Shown here piece by piece: positions 1 to 10,700 of a stretch of 64,000 nt of DNA. The notes below the pieces were generated by a model that was given only the letters and a program-made list of their open reading frames with translations, was not told where the DNA came from and did no database searches. This DNA comes from Ilumatobacteraceae bacterium (GTDB lineage Bacteria; Actinomycetota; Acidimicrobiia; Acidimicrobiales; Ilumatobacteraceae). The position numbers were made by a program, and so were the translations under genes. The DNA is taken from assembly GCA_033344875.1 (NCBI GenBank), contig JAWPMO010000001.1:2815595-2879594 (forward strand), in the 5' to 3' direction. Each line of letters opens with the position of its first letter. Positions within the stretch are counted from its first letter, which is position 1.

Positions 1-2207
1 CGGGTGAGGTCGGCATCGGGAGGCTGATACGGCGGGGTGCCCGAAACGGTGTGGACCGGGTCGCCGACCCGCGAGGCGATGTTGAAGTCGAGCAGCTTGA
101 CGCCCGTGCGAGTGAGCATGATGTTCTGCGGCTTGATGTCACGGTGCACGAGTGCGTTCTCGCTCATCGACATCAGCTCGCCGTACTCGTCCTCGGAGAT
201 CTCACCATCCCGCTTCTTGGCTTCGAGCGCGTCGAGGCGTTCGCTGTCCGGGTGGATTGCCGTCAGCGCGCCGAGCAGCTTGAGGGCGACGTCGACGGCG
301 TCGGGGTCACGCATCTGTCGCTTGCCACTGGCGTATTCGGCGAGCATCTCGCCGTCGATGTACTCCATGATGAGGTACCACTCGCCGTTGTCCGTCCGGT
401 CCGCCCAGATGACCTGGACGACGTTCGGGTGTTGCACCTTGCGCAGTGCACCGATCTCACGCCTGACCGCGTCGTAGCCGGCGGCGTTGTCGAACAGCTT
501 GAGAGCACGCACCTCACCCTCGACGACGTCGCGCACCCGGTAGACCTTCGAGAAGCCGCCGCTGCCCAGGAGTTCCTCGACCTCGAAGCGGCCGCCGATC
601 TGGTCCCCCACCGAATAGTCGCGTGCAGGCACCTTCGACGAGACCTCTCGCTGGTCGGGCGCTGGCAGTACCTCTCTGTCGGGGGCTGCATCGTCGATGT
701 CGACTCCAGCGTCGGCACCGCCACTCAGGCGATGCTGCACCGATTCGTCGCACTGCACGACGACCTCGGGGCCGTCACCGATCCGGAAGGAGAGATCGAC
801 CTGGCCGAACTCCTTGGCGCCGATGAACGACTGGGCCTCCTTGACCCGGCGACGCATCTCGACCGCCAGCGTCGCCGCCCACGACAGGAACTCGTCGGGT
901 ACGTCCATCGACGGGTCCGGGTACAGCAACCGCAACAGGCCGTCCACGGTGTTGTTCACTGCCTTGCGGTCTCGTCCACTGAGCGCGCTGCCCCACTCGA
1001 CGCGCCCCTGCAGCACTTCGAGCCGCGAGGTCGACCGGAGTTGACTCCACACCTCGGCGAGGTAGTCGCTCACAAACCCGAAGTGATCGGTGAAGTACGA
1101 CGGGTCGAGTTTCGGTACGTCCCATCCCGGGATGTACGCGTGGATGCGGTCCATGAACGCCGTGTCGTCGCGCATTTCTTTGGGGAGCGGCCCGAGAAGA
1201 TGACCGGTGCGCAGCTGGGTCTGCACGTCGACGTCGAAGTTGCCGACCATGACGATGCCGCCCTCGGCGCGGATCGACTCGCGCCCGCGGCTGAACTCGC
1301 CGGACTCCATGTACCCCTTGAGGATGTTGACGCCTTCCTTCTGGTCGAAGGACACGCCGGACACCTCGTCGAAGCAGATCACGTCGTACTGGGCCACGAG
1401 CCCTCGGCGACCGTTGGCCATGTTCACGAACATGTTGGCGATCGTCGCCTTGCCGCCCGACACGAGGTGTGCGTACGGCGAGATCTGCTGGAACAGGTGC
1501 GACTTGCCGGTGCCGCGTGGGCCGAGTTCGACGGCGTTGTAGTTGCGCACGACGAACGGAACCATGCGTGCGATCAGGATGTCCTGTTGCCGCTCATCGA
1601 GTCGCGACGGCTCGAAACCGACACTGCGCAGCAGGAGGTGGCGCCACTGCTCCAACGTGAACGAGGCGCGCCCTGCAACGAACGTCTGCAACGCGTCGCG
1701 GGTCGACATCTGGATCGGCCGGATCGCAGCGACTCGGAACGGTGACCCGCCCTTCTCCTGTGCGAGGGCGGCGATGTACTCGAGCGTGACCTCGGCGTAG
1801 AAGCCGCCGGTGAGCATCCGCTGGTGCTGTTCGACCAGGTCGGGGCCGATGGCGATGTCGTTGACCTGGAGGCTGGGAAGTTCGGCCTTGTAGCCGTCGG
1901 ACTTGGCGTCGAGGCGGGCACGCAACAGGTCGATGATCTTGATGCGGCCCTTCTCGCGGGCGCGGTGTTTGAAGAGCTCCTCTTCGCCGGCACGGACCGT
2001 GCGGTCGGCCATCGACTGCTTGACCATCTCGAGGCCGGCGGCGATCTCGTTCTCGTCGGTGGTGGCGCAGTAGCGACCCAGCATGAACTCGCCGACGTAG
2101 GTCGGCACGGGGTACTGGCCCCTGAACTGTTGGGCGAGGTCCTTCTTGACGAGGAAGCCGTCGAAGGCGCCGGCAGCGAGTTGGTCGAGGTCGTCGAGCG
2201 TCGTCAT
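1..2207 (-). CDS. brxL: BrxL AAA+ protein fused to a Ser/Thr protein kinase domain (partial, runs off window start)
   Basis: The frame is open from the ATG at 2207 to the window edge (735 codons seen). Residues 1 to about 505 match the BrxL core: Walker A GPRGTGKS near 229-236 and Walker B CFDEVSG near 278-284. BrxL normally continues into a Lon-like protease domain, which is not visible here. After a short acidic linker a protein kinase fold starts near residue 535: glycine loop LLGSGGFSKV, lysine in ALKLF, catalytic loop HRDIKPQN, and DFN where DFG is usual, then SGTPPYQPPD. I translated the junction codon by codon and found no frame break. The start overlaps the pglZ stop by 4 bases (ATGA), so it is the distal gene of the BREX operon. 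In type 1 BREX, BrxL is needed for phage defence. That the kinase regulates BREX or phage proteins, as PglW does in Pgl systems, is inference. The C-terminus is unknown. Confidence 0.9.
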   Translation of the reverse strand, partial: MTTLDDLDQLAAGAFDGFLVKKDLAQQFRGQYPVPTYVGEFMLGRYCATTDENEIAAGLEMVKQSMADRTVRAGEEELFKHRAREKGRIKIIDLLRARLDAKSDGYKAELPSLQVNDIAIGPDLVEQHQRMLTGGFYAEVTLEYIAALAQEKGGSPFRVAAIRPIQMSTRDALQTFVAGRASFTLEQWRHLLLRSVGFEPSRLDERQQDILIARMVPFVVRNYNAVELGPRGTGKSHLFQQISPYAHLVSGGKATIANMFVNMANGRRGLVAQYDVICFDEVSGVSFDQKEGVNILKGYMESGEFSRGRESIRAEGGIVMVGNFDVDVQTQLRTGHLLGPLPKEMRDDTAFMDRIHAYIPGWDVPKLDPSYFTDHFGFVSDYLAEVWSQLRSTSRLEVLQGRVEWGSALSGRDRKAVNNTVDGLLRLLYPDPSMDVPDEFLSWAATLAVEMRRRVKEAQSFIGAKEFGQVDLSFRIGDGPEVVVQCDESVQHRLSGGADAGVDIDDAAPDREVLPAPDQREVSSKVPARDYSVGDQIGGRFEVEELLGSGGFSKVYRVRDVVEGEVRALKLFDNAAGYDAVRREIGALRKVQHPNVVQVIWADRTDNGEWYLIMEYIDGEMLAEYASGKRQMRDPDAVDVALKLLGALTAIHPDSERLDALEAKKRDGEISEDEYGELMSMSENALVHRDIKPQNIMLTRTGVKLLDFNIASRVGDPVHTVSGTPPYQPPDADLT

Positions 2208-4513
2208 GTGTTGCGCCCCACGGTAGTTGCGCGTTGCAGCAGGATTGCTCCGGCGGCGTCAACGACCACGACGTGGACGACCTCGTCTTCGTGATCGTCG
2301 GGGACGAACCATGTGTACTGCCCGGCCTCCTGTGTGACGTCGACGTGGTCGGCGATGACGCTCGTCGGGTCCCCGGCGGTCGCCCGCAACTGGACGGTCG
2401 CGCCGTCGGGTAGACCGGACAGCAGGGCACGGAGCCGGAGGCCTCGCCACAGGAGTTGGCCGAGGGTCACGTCGGATGTCGGTGCCGCACCGGCGGTGAC
2501 GACCAGCCGGGGCACGACGCACTCCTGCGGGCTGACGCCGCCGTGCTCGTACGGCTTGTTCTTCTCGAAGCAGGTGATGCCGACGGCGACGGCGATGCGC
2601 ACGTCGCGGTCCCAGTGCCACGGGACGGTCGGGGTGTCGATGTGGGCGCCCGGCTTCACGCGGGCGCAGCGGCCCTTCTTCTTGACGGTGACGGCGACGG
2701 GGAGGCTCTCGTTCTTGGGGAGCCCGTTCGGCAGGAGGAGCCAGCCGTGGTCGGTGACAACGGTAATTCGGCGCCAGCCGGCGGCTATGAGTTGACGGAC
2801 GCGGTCGGCGATGCGGTCGACCTGATTGTCGAGTTCGTCGACGAGGTCGACGCCGAGCTTGTGTCCGCGACTGTCGATCTCTCCGGTCTCGGTCCAAGCG
2901 ACACCGCTGGGGTCCCCGGTCTCGGCGCCTCGCAGCACCTGGATCCTGGCCTTCTCCATGAGACCTTCCAGCACTGCCATACCGGCGGACGGGCCGTCGG
3001 GAGCTCGTCGTGCATCGAGCACGTCGCCGGCGGCGAGCTGGCCTTGGTCGACGGGGACGAGGACGGGTTTCGCGGTCTCGGTGATGGTGGGGAGTGCGGC
3101 AAGGCTCGACGTGAGTTCAGTGTCGAGCCCGACGCTCTCGAGGCGACCCCGCAGCCGGTGGGCGACGTCGAGTCGCAGCCCGTCGACGAACACCACGGCA
3201 TCACCGTCGGCGACGACGGGAGCCGCGCCTGCGGCATACGTGTCCGCGTTGGCTTCGGGCCCGATGGCCGTCTGGAGTGCGGTGGCGAGATCGTGGAGCC
3301 ACGGGCGGTAGATCGCGTCCAGTACGGCGGCTACAGCGTCTCGGGCGGGGCCCGTGGGTGCATCTGCGATCGCATCGATCGCCGCCTGGTCCACCCGCCA
3401 ACCGTCGCTGGCGTAGCCGCTGGCGATTGCATCGACGGTCGCCTGTTGTACGGCAGGGGTGGTGAGCTCGGCGACCCGGGCGATGTGCTCGAGGGCGTTG
3501 GCGAGTGGTGCCTCACCGAGTTGGCTCCACACCCAGTTGCGTCGCTCACGATGCTCGGCTTCGAGCTGCAGGAGCGTCGAGCGAGCCGGGGCCGCGTGCA
3601 GGTTGGGGAGGTCGAGCAATGCGGCACGGAGTTGGTCTTCCTTCGCCTCGTTCTCCTGGGGCCATGCGCTCATCGGCTCGGGCAGGAGTTCGTCGGGGCG
3701 TGCGGCGCGGAGCCGGTCGGGGATGTTCGGGTAGTCGCTCGGGTGTTCCCGATACCGCTGCCACACAGCGCCCCATGCACCCTTGGCCAGTCCGAGGAGG
3801 CGGGCGGCTTCGACCTCGCCGTCGCGCTCGGGTGAGAAGCGGTAGTCGTGCTCGGCCTGTTGCAGGAACGCCGTCCACGCCGCGTTGTCCATCGTCGACC
3901 GTGCGCGCGCGGGGTCGCCGATGTAGTTCAACAGGGCGCGAACCGGGTCGGGGTTGAGCAGCCCGTGGACAAAATCGGCGTCGATGTGCCGGTGTGCGAG
4001 TTGGGCAACCGGCATGTCGAGCAGGCGGGCCATTCCTGCGGCGAGACCCTTGGCGGTCTCCTGGTCGCCGGCGACCGACAGCCCGAGCCCGCTGTCGGGG
4101 TTGGAGAGCAGCGATGTGACGGTCCAGTCCTTGCCGTTGGGGTGGCCGAACAACTCACAGCGGTGTTGCAGTCCGGCGATCGGCGCGAGCGCGGAGTCGA
4201 TGTCGGCGATGGCGCGCAGGTCGCCACGGGAGGCGCCGGGCAGGTACACGATCGGCAGCCCGCCCGGTGAGCCGTCGACGACGAGTTCGCCGGAGATCAC
4301 CGTCCGGAGCCAGTAGGCGGGGCCCTGCCAGATTGCAGGGTCGTACGCTCCGAGCGTGAGGATCAGCCGGTCGCGTCGCAGTTGCCCGACGGCGCCGGCC
4401 CACTGGCGGGCTTCGTCGGTCCACAGCAGCGCGATCGGCGCGTCGAGCGCGTTCCCGTCGTGACCGGCGGCGTGGTCCAGCGCGTCGAGCAACCGGTCTC
4501 GAACGGTGCTCAC
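2204..4513 (-). CDS. pglZ: BREX alkaline-phosphatase-superfamily protein PglZ
   Basis: 769 aa, GTG start inside a 4-base overlap (GTGA) with the end of pglX. The alkaline phosphatase-like metal site is visible in two pieces: FVDGLRLD near residue 440 and VVTDHGW near 588, as expected for PglZ. The N-terminal half is helical and carries no other motif I recognise. PglZ is a core component of BREX and Pgl phage-resistance systems and probably acts in the cytoplasm together with PglX and BrxC. The end overlaps the brxL start by 4 bases, so translation is probably coupled. Family assignment rests on the motifs plus the position between pglX and brxL, which is the type 1 order. Confidence 0.93.
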   Translation of the reverse strand: MSTVRDRLLDALDHAAGHDGNALDAPIALLWTDEARQWAGAVGQLRRDRLILTLGAYDPAIWQGPAYWLRTVISGELVVDGSPGGLPIVYLPGASRGDLRAIADIDSALAPIAGLQHRCELFGHPNGKDWTVTSLLSNPDSGLGLSVAGDQETAKGLAAGMARLLDMPVAQLAHRHIDADFVHGLLNPDPVRALLNYIGDPARARSTMDNAAWTAFLQQAEHDYRFSPERDGEVEAARLLGLAKGAWGAVWQRYREHPSDYPNIPDRLRAARPDELLPEPMSAWPQENEAKEDQLRAALLDLPNLHAAPARSTLLQLEAEHRERRNWVWSQLGEAPLANALEHIARVAELTTPAVQQATVDAIASGYASDGWRVDQAAIDAIADAPTGPARDAVAAVLDAIYRPWLHDLATALQTAIGPEANADTYAAGAAPVVADGDAVVFVDGLRLDVAHRLRGRLESVGLDTELTSSLAALPTITETAKPVLVPVDQGQLAAGDVLDARRAPDGPSAGMAVLEGLMEKARIQVLRGAETGDPSGVAWTETGEIDSRGHKLGVDLVDELDNQVDRIADRVRQLIAAGWRRITVVTDHGWLLLPNGLPKNESLPVAVTVKKKGRCARVKPGAHIDTPTVPWHWDRDVRIAVAVGITCFEKNKPYEHGGVSPQECVVPRLVVTAGAAPTSDVTLGQLLWRGLRLRALLSGLPDGATVQLRATAGDPTSVIADHVDVTQEAGQYTWFVPDDHEDEVVHVVVVDAAGAILLQRATTVGRNT

Positions 4514-7500
4514 GTGCTACCCCGGGCGGCCTGCTTCTCGGCGATCGTGCAGTGCAGGTCGTTGTGGCGTTCGTTTCCGTCGGGGTTCTTGCCGCGGTCC
4601 TTGCGCCAGTGGACGTTGAAACTCGACCGCAACACACCGGCCTCGACGAAGGGGCGCACGTTCAGCCGTACGCCGTCGTTCAGGTCAGGGTCCCAACCGA
4701 TCGCCTGTTCGTGGAGCTCCTTCCACCGGACGTAGATGTCGTACGGCGGCTCGCCCTCCAGGATCAGCACCAGCTTGCGCTGCAGTTCCTGCGCCGCCGC
4801 CAGCCTGTCGTCGGCACCAGCGACGTCCTCCTGGACGGCAGCCTGCTGCCGTTCGATCCAGTCATTGAGGTAGCTGTAGGTCAAGCGCTGAAGATTCCCG
4901 GCATCGAGCCGGTGGTAGTTCACGAGTGCGGAGAAGCCGTCCTTGCGGCCGTCCCAGACGTGCCAGATGAACGGCCGGTTCTGGAACACCTTGCAGTGCT
5001 GCTTGAAGAAGTCATCCCGCAACCAAGACGCCAGATCCGTCTTCCTCGACCCCGACCGCTCCAACAACTCGCCAGTACGCGCCGGCGACCACGTCCCACC
5101 GAACGCCCGCGCCAACAGCTCCTGCAACCGATCCGCCGCCGACCGTTCACCAAGGACGGACGGCAGGCAGACGATCCCGTCGTCATCAGCCAGCTCATCG
5201 AGATGATCCGACTCTGCCTGCTCCGGCCACCGATACCGCAGCAACCGACCAACGGCCACCTGCAACGGCTCCGTCGCCATCTCGGGACGACCCTCGAACA
5301 ACCACTGCGTCGGGTCATCCGACCACGGCTCCGGCAACCCATCCGGAAACCGCTCCTCCGCCACACGCCGCCAACGGTCAACCTCAAACGGCACTTTCAA
5401 CAAAGTGGCATTCATGACCTTCAAGGAGTCATCGATATTTCGGACGGCTTCGTTGTAGTCAAGCGACGAGCAGAAAGCCCAGAGGGTAGGAAGGTCCCGT
5501 TCGTTCATCGGCCAGACAACAGCGCAGTTGTTGTCGAAGCTCGTTCCCTCGTACAGAGTGCTCTTCAACTCGCCAGTGAGGGCGACTGCGATCCCTCTCC
5601 TACCCCAAGCATCGTGACCTTGCAGCGCTGCTATGCCCTCATCTGCCAGCCGATGTAACGCACCTTCACCGCCGCTCCAATCGAGGACGTGCTCACGGCC
5701 ACTGTACGGCAGCGACCTCCTGACAGTGCTTTGATGATTCCGCCAGCGGTCGGAGCACGGCCCCAACTCCCAGAACTTTCGGATTAGACGGTTTGAGTCA
5801 CCGGTTCTGAGCCCGTACCTGCTGTCCGCGAACTCAGAGAGCAGCGACGCCGAGCCGACCGGAGCGCTCAGAATCCTCGCGTCAGGATTTTGAAGTTGCG
5901 ACGCCTGGGGGAAGTTGGTGAGCTCGCGAAGGGCTAGGTCCTGACGCGCCTCCACTGGCGAAATCGTCGAAGACGTATCGATCATGGAACTCACAGCACC
6001 CGGCTCAGGAGCACCGCTATTCACAACGGCTAGCACCACGCGGACGCGAGTTCCGATCGCGTCGGTCTCAAAGGCGCGAGCACCAAGCCACGCGATGACG
6101 GGCAGGCCGAACGTACCCAGCAGATCACGCCGCATCGCCTCATAGCGCGAAGTGTGCATCCAGTTCTCTGGCAGGACCATCGCGACTTGTCCGCGAACCC
6201 GACGGGTTAGAAGCTGCCGCAGGAATACCGTCGACAGGTCATGTTTCGCCTCCGGGTACTCAGCGTTGGCGTAGCGCCGGAGCACCGTATCCATTCTGCC
6301 AATCGCCAGAAACGGTGGGTTGGTGCAGATGAGTGTGAAGTGGCGGGAGAGGTAGTCGGCGGCTCTGGCGATGCCAGCGGCGTCGGCGCCCAACACCGAG
6401 GTGGCGGGGTCCTCGGCTTCGCGGGTCAGTGCTGTGTCGAGGAGGGGTTGGATGTCGTCCCAGTCGACATCCTCGAACGACGACTGCAGGCCCGTCGGAT
6501 CAGTGATCTCGACGACGCGCTTCGGATCGATCAGCGAACCGAGCGTGTCGGCGTCGCGAAACAGAATGTGCAACCGGACGAGCGCGTTCTCCAACCGCTC
6601 ATCACCACGAGCGAGCGCCTTCCAGTCGTCGACCGGCGCTTTCACCGGGATCCCCGAACACGCGATGTGCGGGGTCGGCAACTCACGCCACCCGCCCCCC
6701 GCCTTCCAGGCAGAAAGAGCGACAGCGAACATGGCGATCTGGACACACCGCGGATCGAGCTCCAACCCGAACAGGTTGTCGCGCAGCACCGCATCCTGCG
6801 CATCGACCGGATCGAGGCCTTCTTCTTCGGCGCGCATCTGCCACAACATGCCGAACGCCTCGACCAGGAAGTGACCCGACCCGCAACACGGATCCATCAC
6901 CGTCACCTCACCGACGGTTTCGGGCCAACCGTCGAAGCTGCCGGCGGCCGGGTTGCCGTCGTCGTCGAACCGCAGGAACTCCCACCCCTCGAGCAGCGAA
7001 CTGTCAGGATGACGGGCCGCCCACCACGCCCCGAGCGAGTTCTCGAGCAGGAACCGCACCATGTAGTTCTCGGTGAACAACTGCGTCACCGGCCCCAGAT
7101 CGGCGCCGCCGATCTTGCGTTCCGACGCGTTGACCTCATCCTTCTTGTCGCGCTGCCAGTACTGATACACCCATCCCAACGCATCGTCGGCGACGAACAC
7201 CTCGGCCGGCAACGACGCCACCAGGGCCTCCAGCCGGGCCAGACCGTCAGGCGTCAGCCGCAGTCGAAATGCCGGGTCGTCGAGCCCGAAGATCCCCGGC
7301 AGAATCTCAGCGGCGAAACGTGCCGCCACCGACCAGCCGTCGGGTTCGCCCATCGACTCGGCCAGTTCTTCACACTCGGCCAACGACACCGGTGCGCCGA
7401 ACTCCGGGTGCACCAACAGACGGTTCTCGGCCAGGAACCGGGCGAACAGCAGGCGATGCCACTGCTCGTACGCACACTCGGCGACCAGCAACTCGATCGA

Positions 7501-7704
7501 GCCGTCGGTATCACCCAACTGACGAGACCGCGCCCGCAGGCCGCGACGCAGCAGGCGTTGCTCATCGGTGAGGAACGCCGGCGGGCGGTCGCCCCACACG
7601 TCCCACGGCTCGAGCACGGCACGGCACGCGGCATCGGCTTCCCGGCGCCCAGCGACACACACGTTCTCGAGCTGCTTGCGATACTCCGAACCCAACACTG
7701 CCAT
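4510..7704 (-). CDS. pglX: BREX adenine-specific DNA methyltransferase PglX
   Basis: 1,064 aa. The N6-adenine methyltransferase motifs are clear: motif I MDPCCGSGHF at 270-279 and catalytic NPPF at 462-465. In BREX, PglX methylates one strand of a 6-7 base non-palindromic site, marking host DNA. The region after NPPF should hold target recognition. Its DNA (about 5,395-6,300) is visibly lower in GC than the flanks, for example 28 of 60 bases at 5401-5460, which suggests a swapped recognition module. The gene starts 25 bases after brxC behind a GGGAG ribosome binding site and ends in a 4-base overlap with pglZ. No frameshift or phase-variable tract was seen. Confidence 0.95.
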   Translation of the reverse strand: MAVLGSEYRKQLENVCVAGRREADAACRAVLEPWDVWGDRPPAFLTDEQRLLRRGLRARSRQLGDTDGSIELLVAECAYEQWHRLLFARFLAENRLLVHPEFGAPVSLAECEELAESMGEPDGWSVAARFAAEILPGIFGLDDPAFRLRLTPDGLARLEALVASLPAEVFVADDALGWVYQYWQRDKKDEVNASERKIGGADLGPVTQLFTENYMVRFLLENSLGAWWAARHPDSSLLEGWEFLRFDDDGNPAAGSFDGWPETVGEVTVMDPCCGSGHFLVEAFGMLWQMRAEEEGLDPVDAQDAVLRDNLFGLELDPRCVQIAMFAVALSAWKAGGGWRELPTPHIACSGIPVKAPVDDWKALARGDERLENALVRLHILFRDADTLGSLIDPKRVVEITDPTGLQSSFEDVDWDDIQPLLDTALTREAEDPATSVLGADAAGIARAADYLSRHFTLICTNPPFLAIGRMDTVLRRYANAEYPEAKHDLSTVFLRQLLTRRVRGQVAMVLPENWMHTSRYEAMRRDLLGTFGLPVIAWLGARAFETDAIGTRVRVVLAVVNSGAPEPGAVSSMIDTSSTISPVEARQDLALRELTNFPQASQLQNPDARILSAPVGSASLLSEFADSRYGLRTGDSNRLIRKFWELGPCSDRWRNHQSTVRRSLPYSGREHVLDWSGGEGALHRLADEGIAALQGHDAWGRRGIAVALTGELKSTLYEGTSFDNNCAVVWPMNERDLPTLWAFCSSLDYNEAVRNIDDSLKVMNATLLKVPFEVDRWRRVAEERFPDGLPEPWSDDPTQWLFEGRPEMATEPLQVAVGRLLRYRWPEQAESDHLDELADDDGIVCLPSVLGERSAADRLQELLARAFGGTWSPARTGELLERSGSRKTDLASWLRDDFFKQHCKVFQNRPFIWHVWDGRKDGFSALVNYHRLDAGNLQRLTYSYLNDWIERQQAAVQEDVAGADDRLAAAQELQRKLVLILEGEPPYDIYVRWKELHEQAIGWDPDLNDGVRLNVRPFVEAGVLRSSFNVHWRKDRGKNPDGNERHNDLHCTIAEKQAARGST

Positions 7705-7729
7705 GGTGATTGCTCCCGTCCCCGTCGGC

Positions 7730-10700
7730 TCAGATGATGACGATCGCGTCGTCGTCGATGTACTGCTTGAGCTGGTCGCGGAGCGAATCGACGTAGTGGT
7801 TCACGTCGTCGTGCGATTTCAGCGTGGCGCTCGGCGGCGTCACCTCGACCCGCTTCTCCTCCGGCTCCAGGAGGCCGGCGGCGACGCGGCGTGCCGCCTG
7901 CACACGGGCGGGAATCACCAGCGTCAGCTCGTTCAGTGCCTTCAACGGCCGCGCGTCGAGCGCCGCGAGCAGCTCGTCGTGCGACGTCGCGTCGGCGGCG
8001 GCGAAGGGCTGCAGCGAGTGGGCGGCGCGGAGCTCGCCCTGCTGGTCGCCGGTCAGCCGCTGCCAGCCGTCGTCCGATTCGAGCGCCGCTCGCTCGCGCT
8101 CGTCGACCTCGGTGACCCGCGCGATCGCCTCGTCGCGGGCAGCCCGGAGCATCGAGCAGACCTGTTCGACAAGCGGTGCAACCGGGTCGGGATCGTCGAG
8201 GAGTTGGCGGCCCGTCTCGACGGCGTCGCGCTGCTGCGCCACGCCGTCGACGCCGGCAAGGCCTGTGGCGTGGGCGAGCAGGCGGTTCAGTCGGTCCCAC
8301 TGGTCGAGCCTGGTCTGCCGCGCCTCGACGAGTTCCTTCCAGCGGCCGATGTCGGCCTTGAGGTCTGCCGCGTGTTCGGCGGTCTTCTTGACCAGCGCGT
8401 TGCCGGCCAGCTGCTGCAACTCGGCGACGTGGGCGGCCTCAGGGGCCGCGGGCAGCGGAGGCGCGCCGCCTGCCTGGCCGGCGAGATCGGTGACGTACTG
8501 CAGCAAGCCGCTCACAGCCGCACCCTCCTGGCCTTCTGTGTACTTCACCCCGGCCGCGGTCAGCGCTCCGCGCACCGCCATGCGCTCCTGCAGCGTCGGC
8601 GGTTCGTCCTCCTTGTAGAACGTCGCCTTGCCGATCTGTGTCGGAGGGAGTTCCTTCGGGCCGGCCACCGCCTTGCTGTCGAGCTCGGCACGAACGTGGC
8701 CGTTGGCCAACAACACCAGCAGGGCACCGTGAATCGCGTCGGACTCCCAACCGTACGGCGGCTCCTTGAGGAACTTCACGACCTCGCTGCCCTTCACCCC
8801 GCCGCCCGGGACGCGCGACAGCACCTCCTTTGTCACCGGGTTGGCGAGCACCTCGCCCGACCACCCCACCTGGGCCAGCGCGTCGCTCGCGCCGTCGCGT
8901 ACCTTGCTGACGACCTTGCCCCAGCCGTCCTGGTCGGCGACGCCGAACTTGGAGAACTGACGGACGAGAGACTTCTCGGCCGCCTGCTGCACCGTCGCCC
9001 GCAACGTCGTCACGGTGAGCTCGTTCCCCCCGCCCTGGAACACTCGGGCCCCGGCGACGACCTGGTCGAACAAGGTCGTGAGCGTGCGCTCCGCATCGCG
9101 AATCCTCGACTGCATAGCGTGCTTGGCCTGCCGACCCTCGTCGGTCTGCGGTTCCGGGCGGCTGTTGACGGTCTCCTCCGCCGCAGCGTGGGTGGCGAGG
9201 GCGTCTCTGATGGCGTCGGCCTCGACCTTCGGGAGCAGGACGAAGACGACCGGGCTGTCGGGGCCGGCCGTGGCCGCTGCGTTCTTCACCGTGGTGTCGG
9301 TCACCGACCACTCGTCACGGAACCACACCGGAACGGCGTTGCCCTCGGCCGTCGGCAGGTCGTCGTCCCACTCGCGCGTGATCGACCGTGGCACCTTGGC
9401 GAGCCCCTGGTCGATCTTGATGCCACCCATCTCGGCGTCGACCGCCGTCAACAACCGACTGTGGCGAAGTGTCGCCAGACGACCCGAGTCGGCCCGGATC
9501 GCCGCACGCCGGCGGTTGTAGTCGGCGGTCCACTCCGCCCCCTCCTCGGTCTGGAGCAGGTACTGCTCGTCGATCTTGACGACACGGCCGTCGGCCACCA
9601 GATCGGCGAGCAGGGCGGGTACCTGCTTCCGCAGCTCCGCGCCGTCCTCGGCGAGATCCTCCACCAGGAGATCGGCGATCCACGGTGCGGTCGCCCGGAG
9701 CCCCGAGTCGTTGACGCCGTCCTGGGGAAGCTGGGAGATCAGGAAGATCAGCGCACAGATGCGCGACTTGAGCAGGCCCGCCGGGGTGCCGTCCTGGAGC
9801 CCGCGGATCGTCTCGTCGATCTCCTTGAGTAGCACGCCGCTCTGCTGCATGCTCGCCGCTTCCGACGTGAACACGAAGTCGCCACCGATCACGTGTCCGA
9901 CCGGCTCGTCGGCCACGCTCTTCACCGCCTCGTGCACGATCTTGAGCTGAGTCCGCAGCACCCCCGCCTTGCCCGCCTTGTCGATCGACCGGAGCGTGCG
10001 CTCGAAGAAGCGGCGTCGGGTGGGCAGCAACGGGTAGTCGGCAACCAAGGTGTCTCGATCGGCGCCCTTCGCCTCGAGTCGGGTGCCGCCGAGGTGTTGA
10101 TCGATCTCGCCGCTGACCCCGGCGAGCGTGGTCTTGATCGCGTCGACCTGATCGGGCTTCTTTCGCAGCACCACCTGGCGGACAACCGTCTCGACGTCGG
10201 TGTCCGAGAGCTGCACCGTGACCGAGAAGCGATCCTGCAGCTTCTGCAGGGTGGAGTTCGCGGTCAATGCCGCCTGACCGGTGGCGACCACCAACACCTG
10301 GCTGTCGAAACGCGACGAACACCCCTCGACCACGTGTTGCACGTCGAGCGCGCGGGCATTGTCGTCGTTGATGTACTGCTGCATCTCGTCGAGCACGACC
10401 AACGTGAGCGGCACCTTGCCCGGGGTCGTGCTCTGGAGCTGCAGCACCTCGTCCATGGTGTCGAGCATCTCGTCGTCGCTGATGTCGCCGACCCTCGGGT
10501 ACTGGTCGCGCAGCGCCGCGGACACCTCCGCCGGGGTCGTGCCGAACGACGCCCCGGCGTCGATCAAGGCCTGGGCCAGGATCGGTGACACGTAGAGGTT
10601 GCGGAGTTCGCGATCGAACTCCTTGCCCTTCGCCTTCACGCTGTCAGCGACCTGGTCGAGCATGCCGTTCTGCCGGAGGAACAGCGCCAGTCGGGCGAGC

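Noticed and set aside
51-1745. Rightward open frame opposite the BrxL-kinase gene
   Set aside because: The opposite strand shows clear Walker and kinase motifs; this frame has none.
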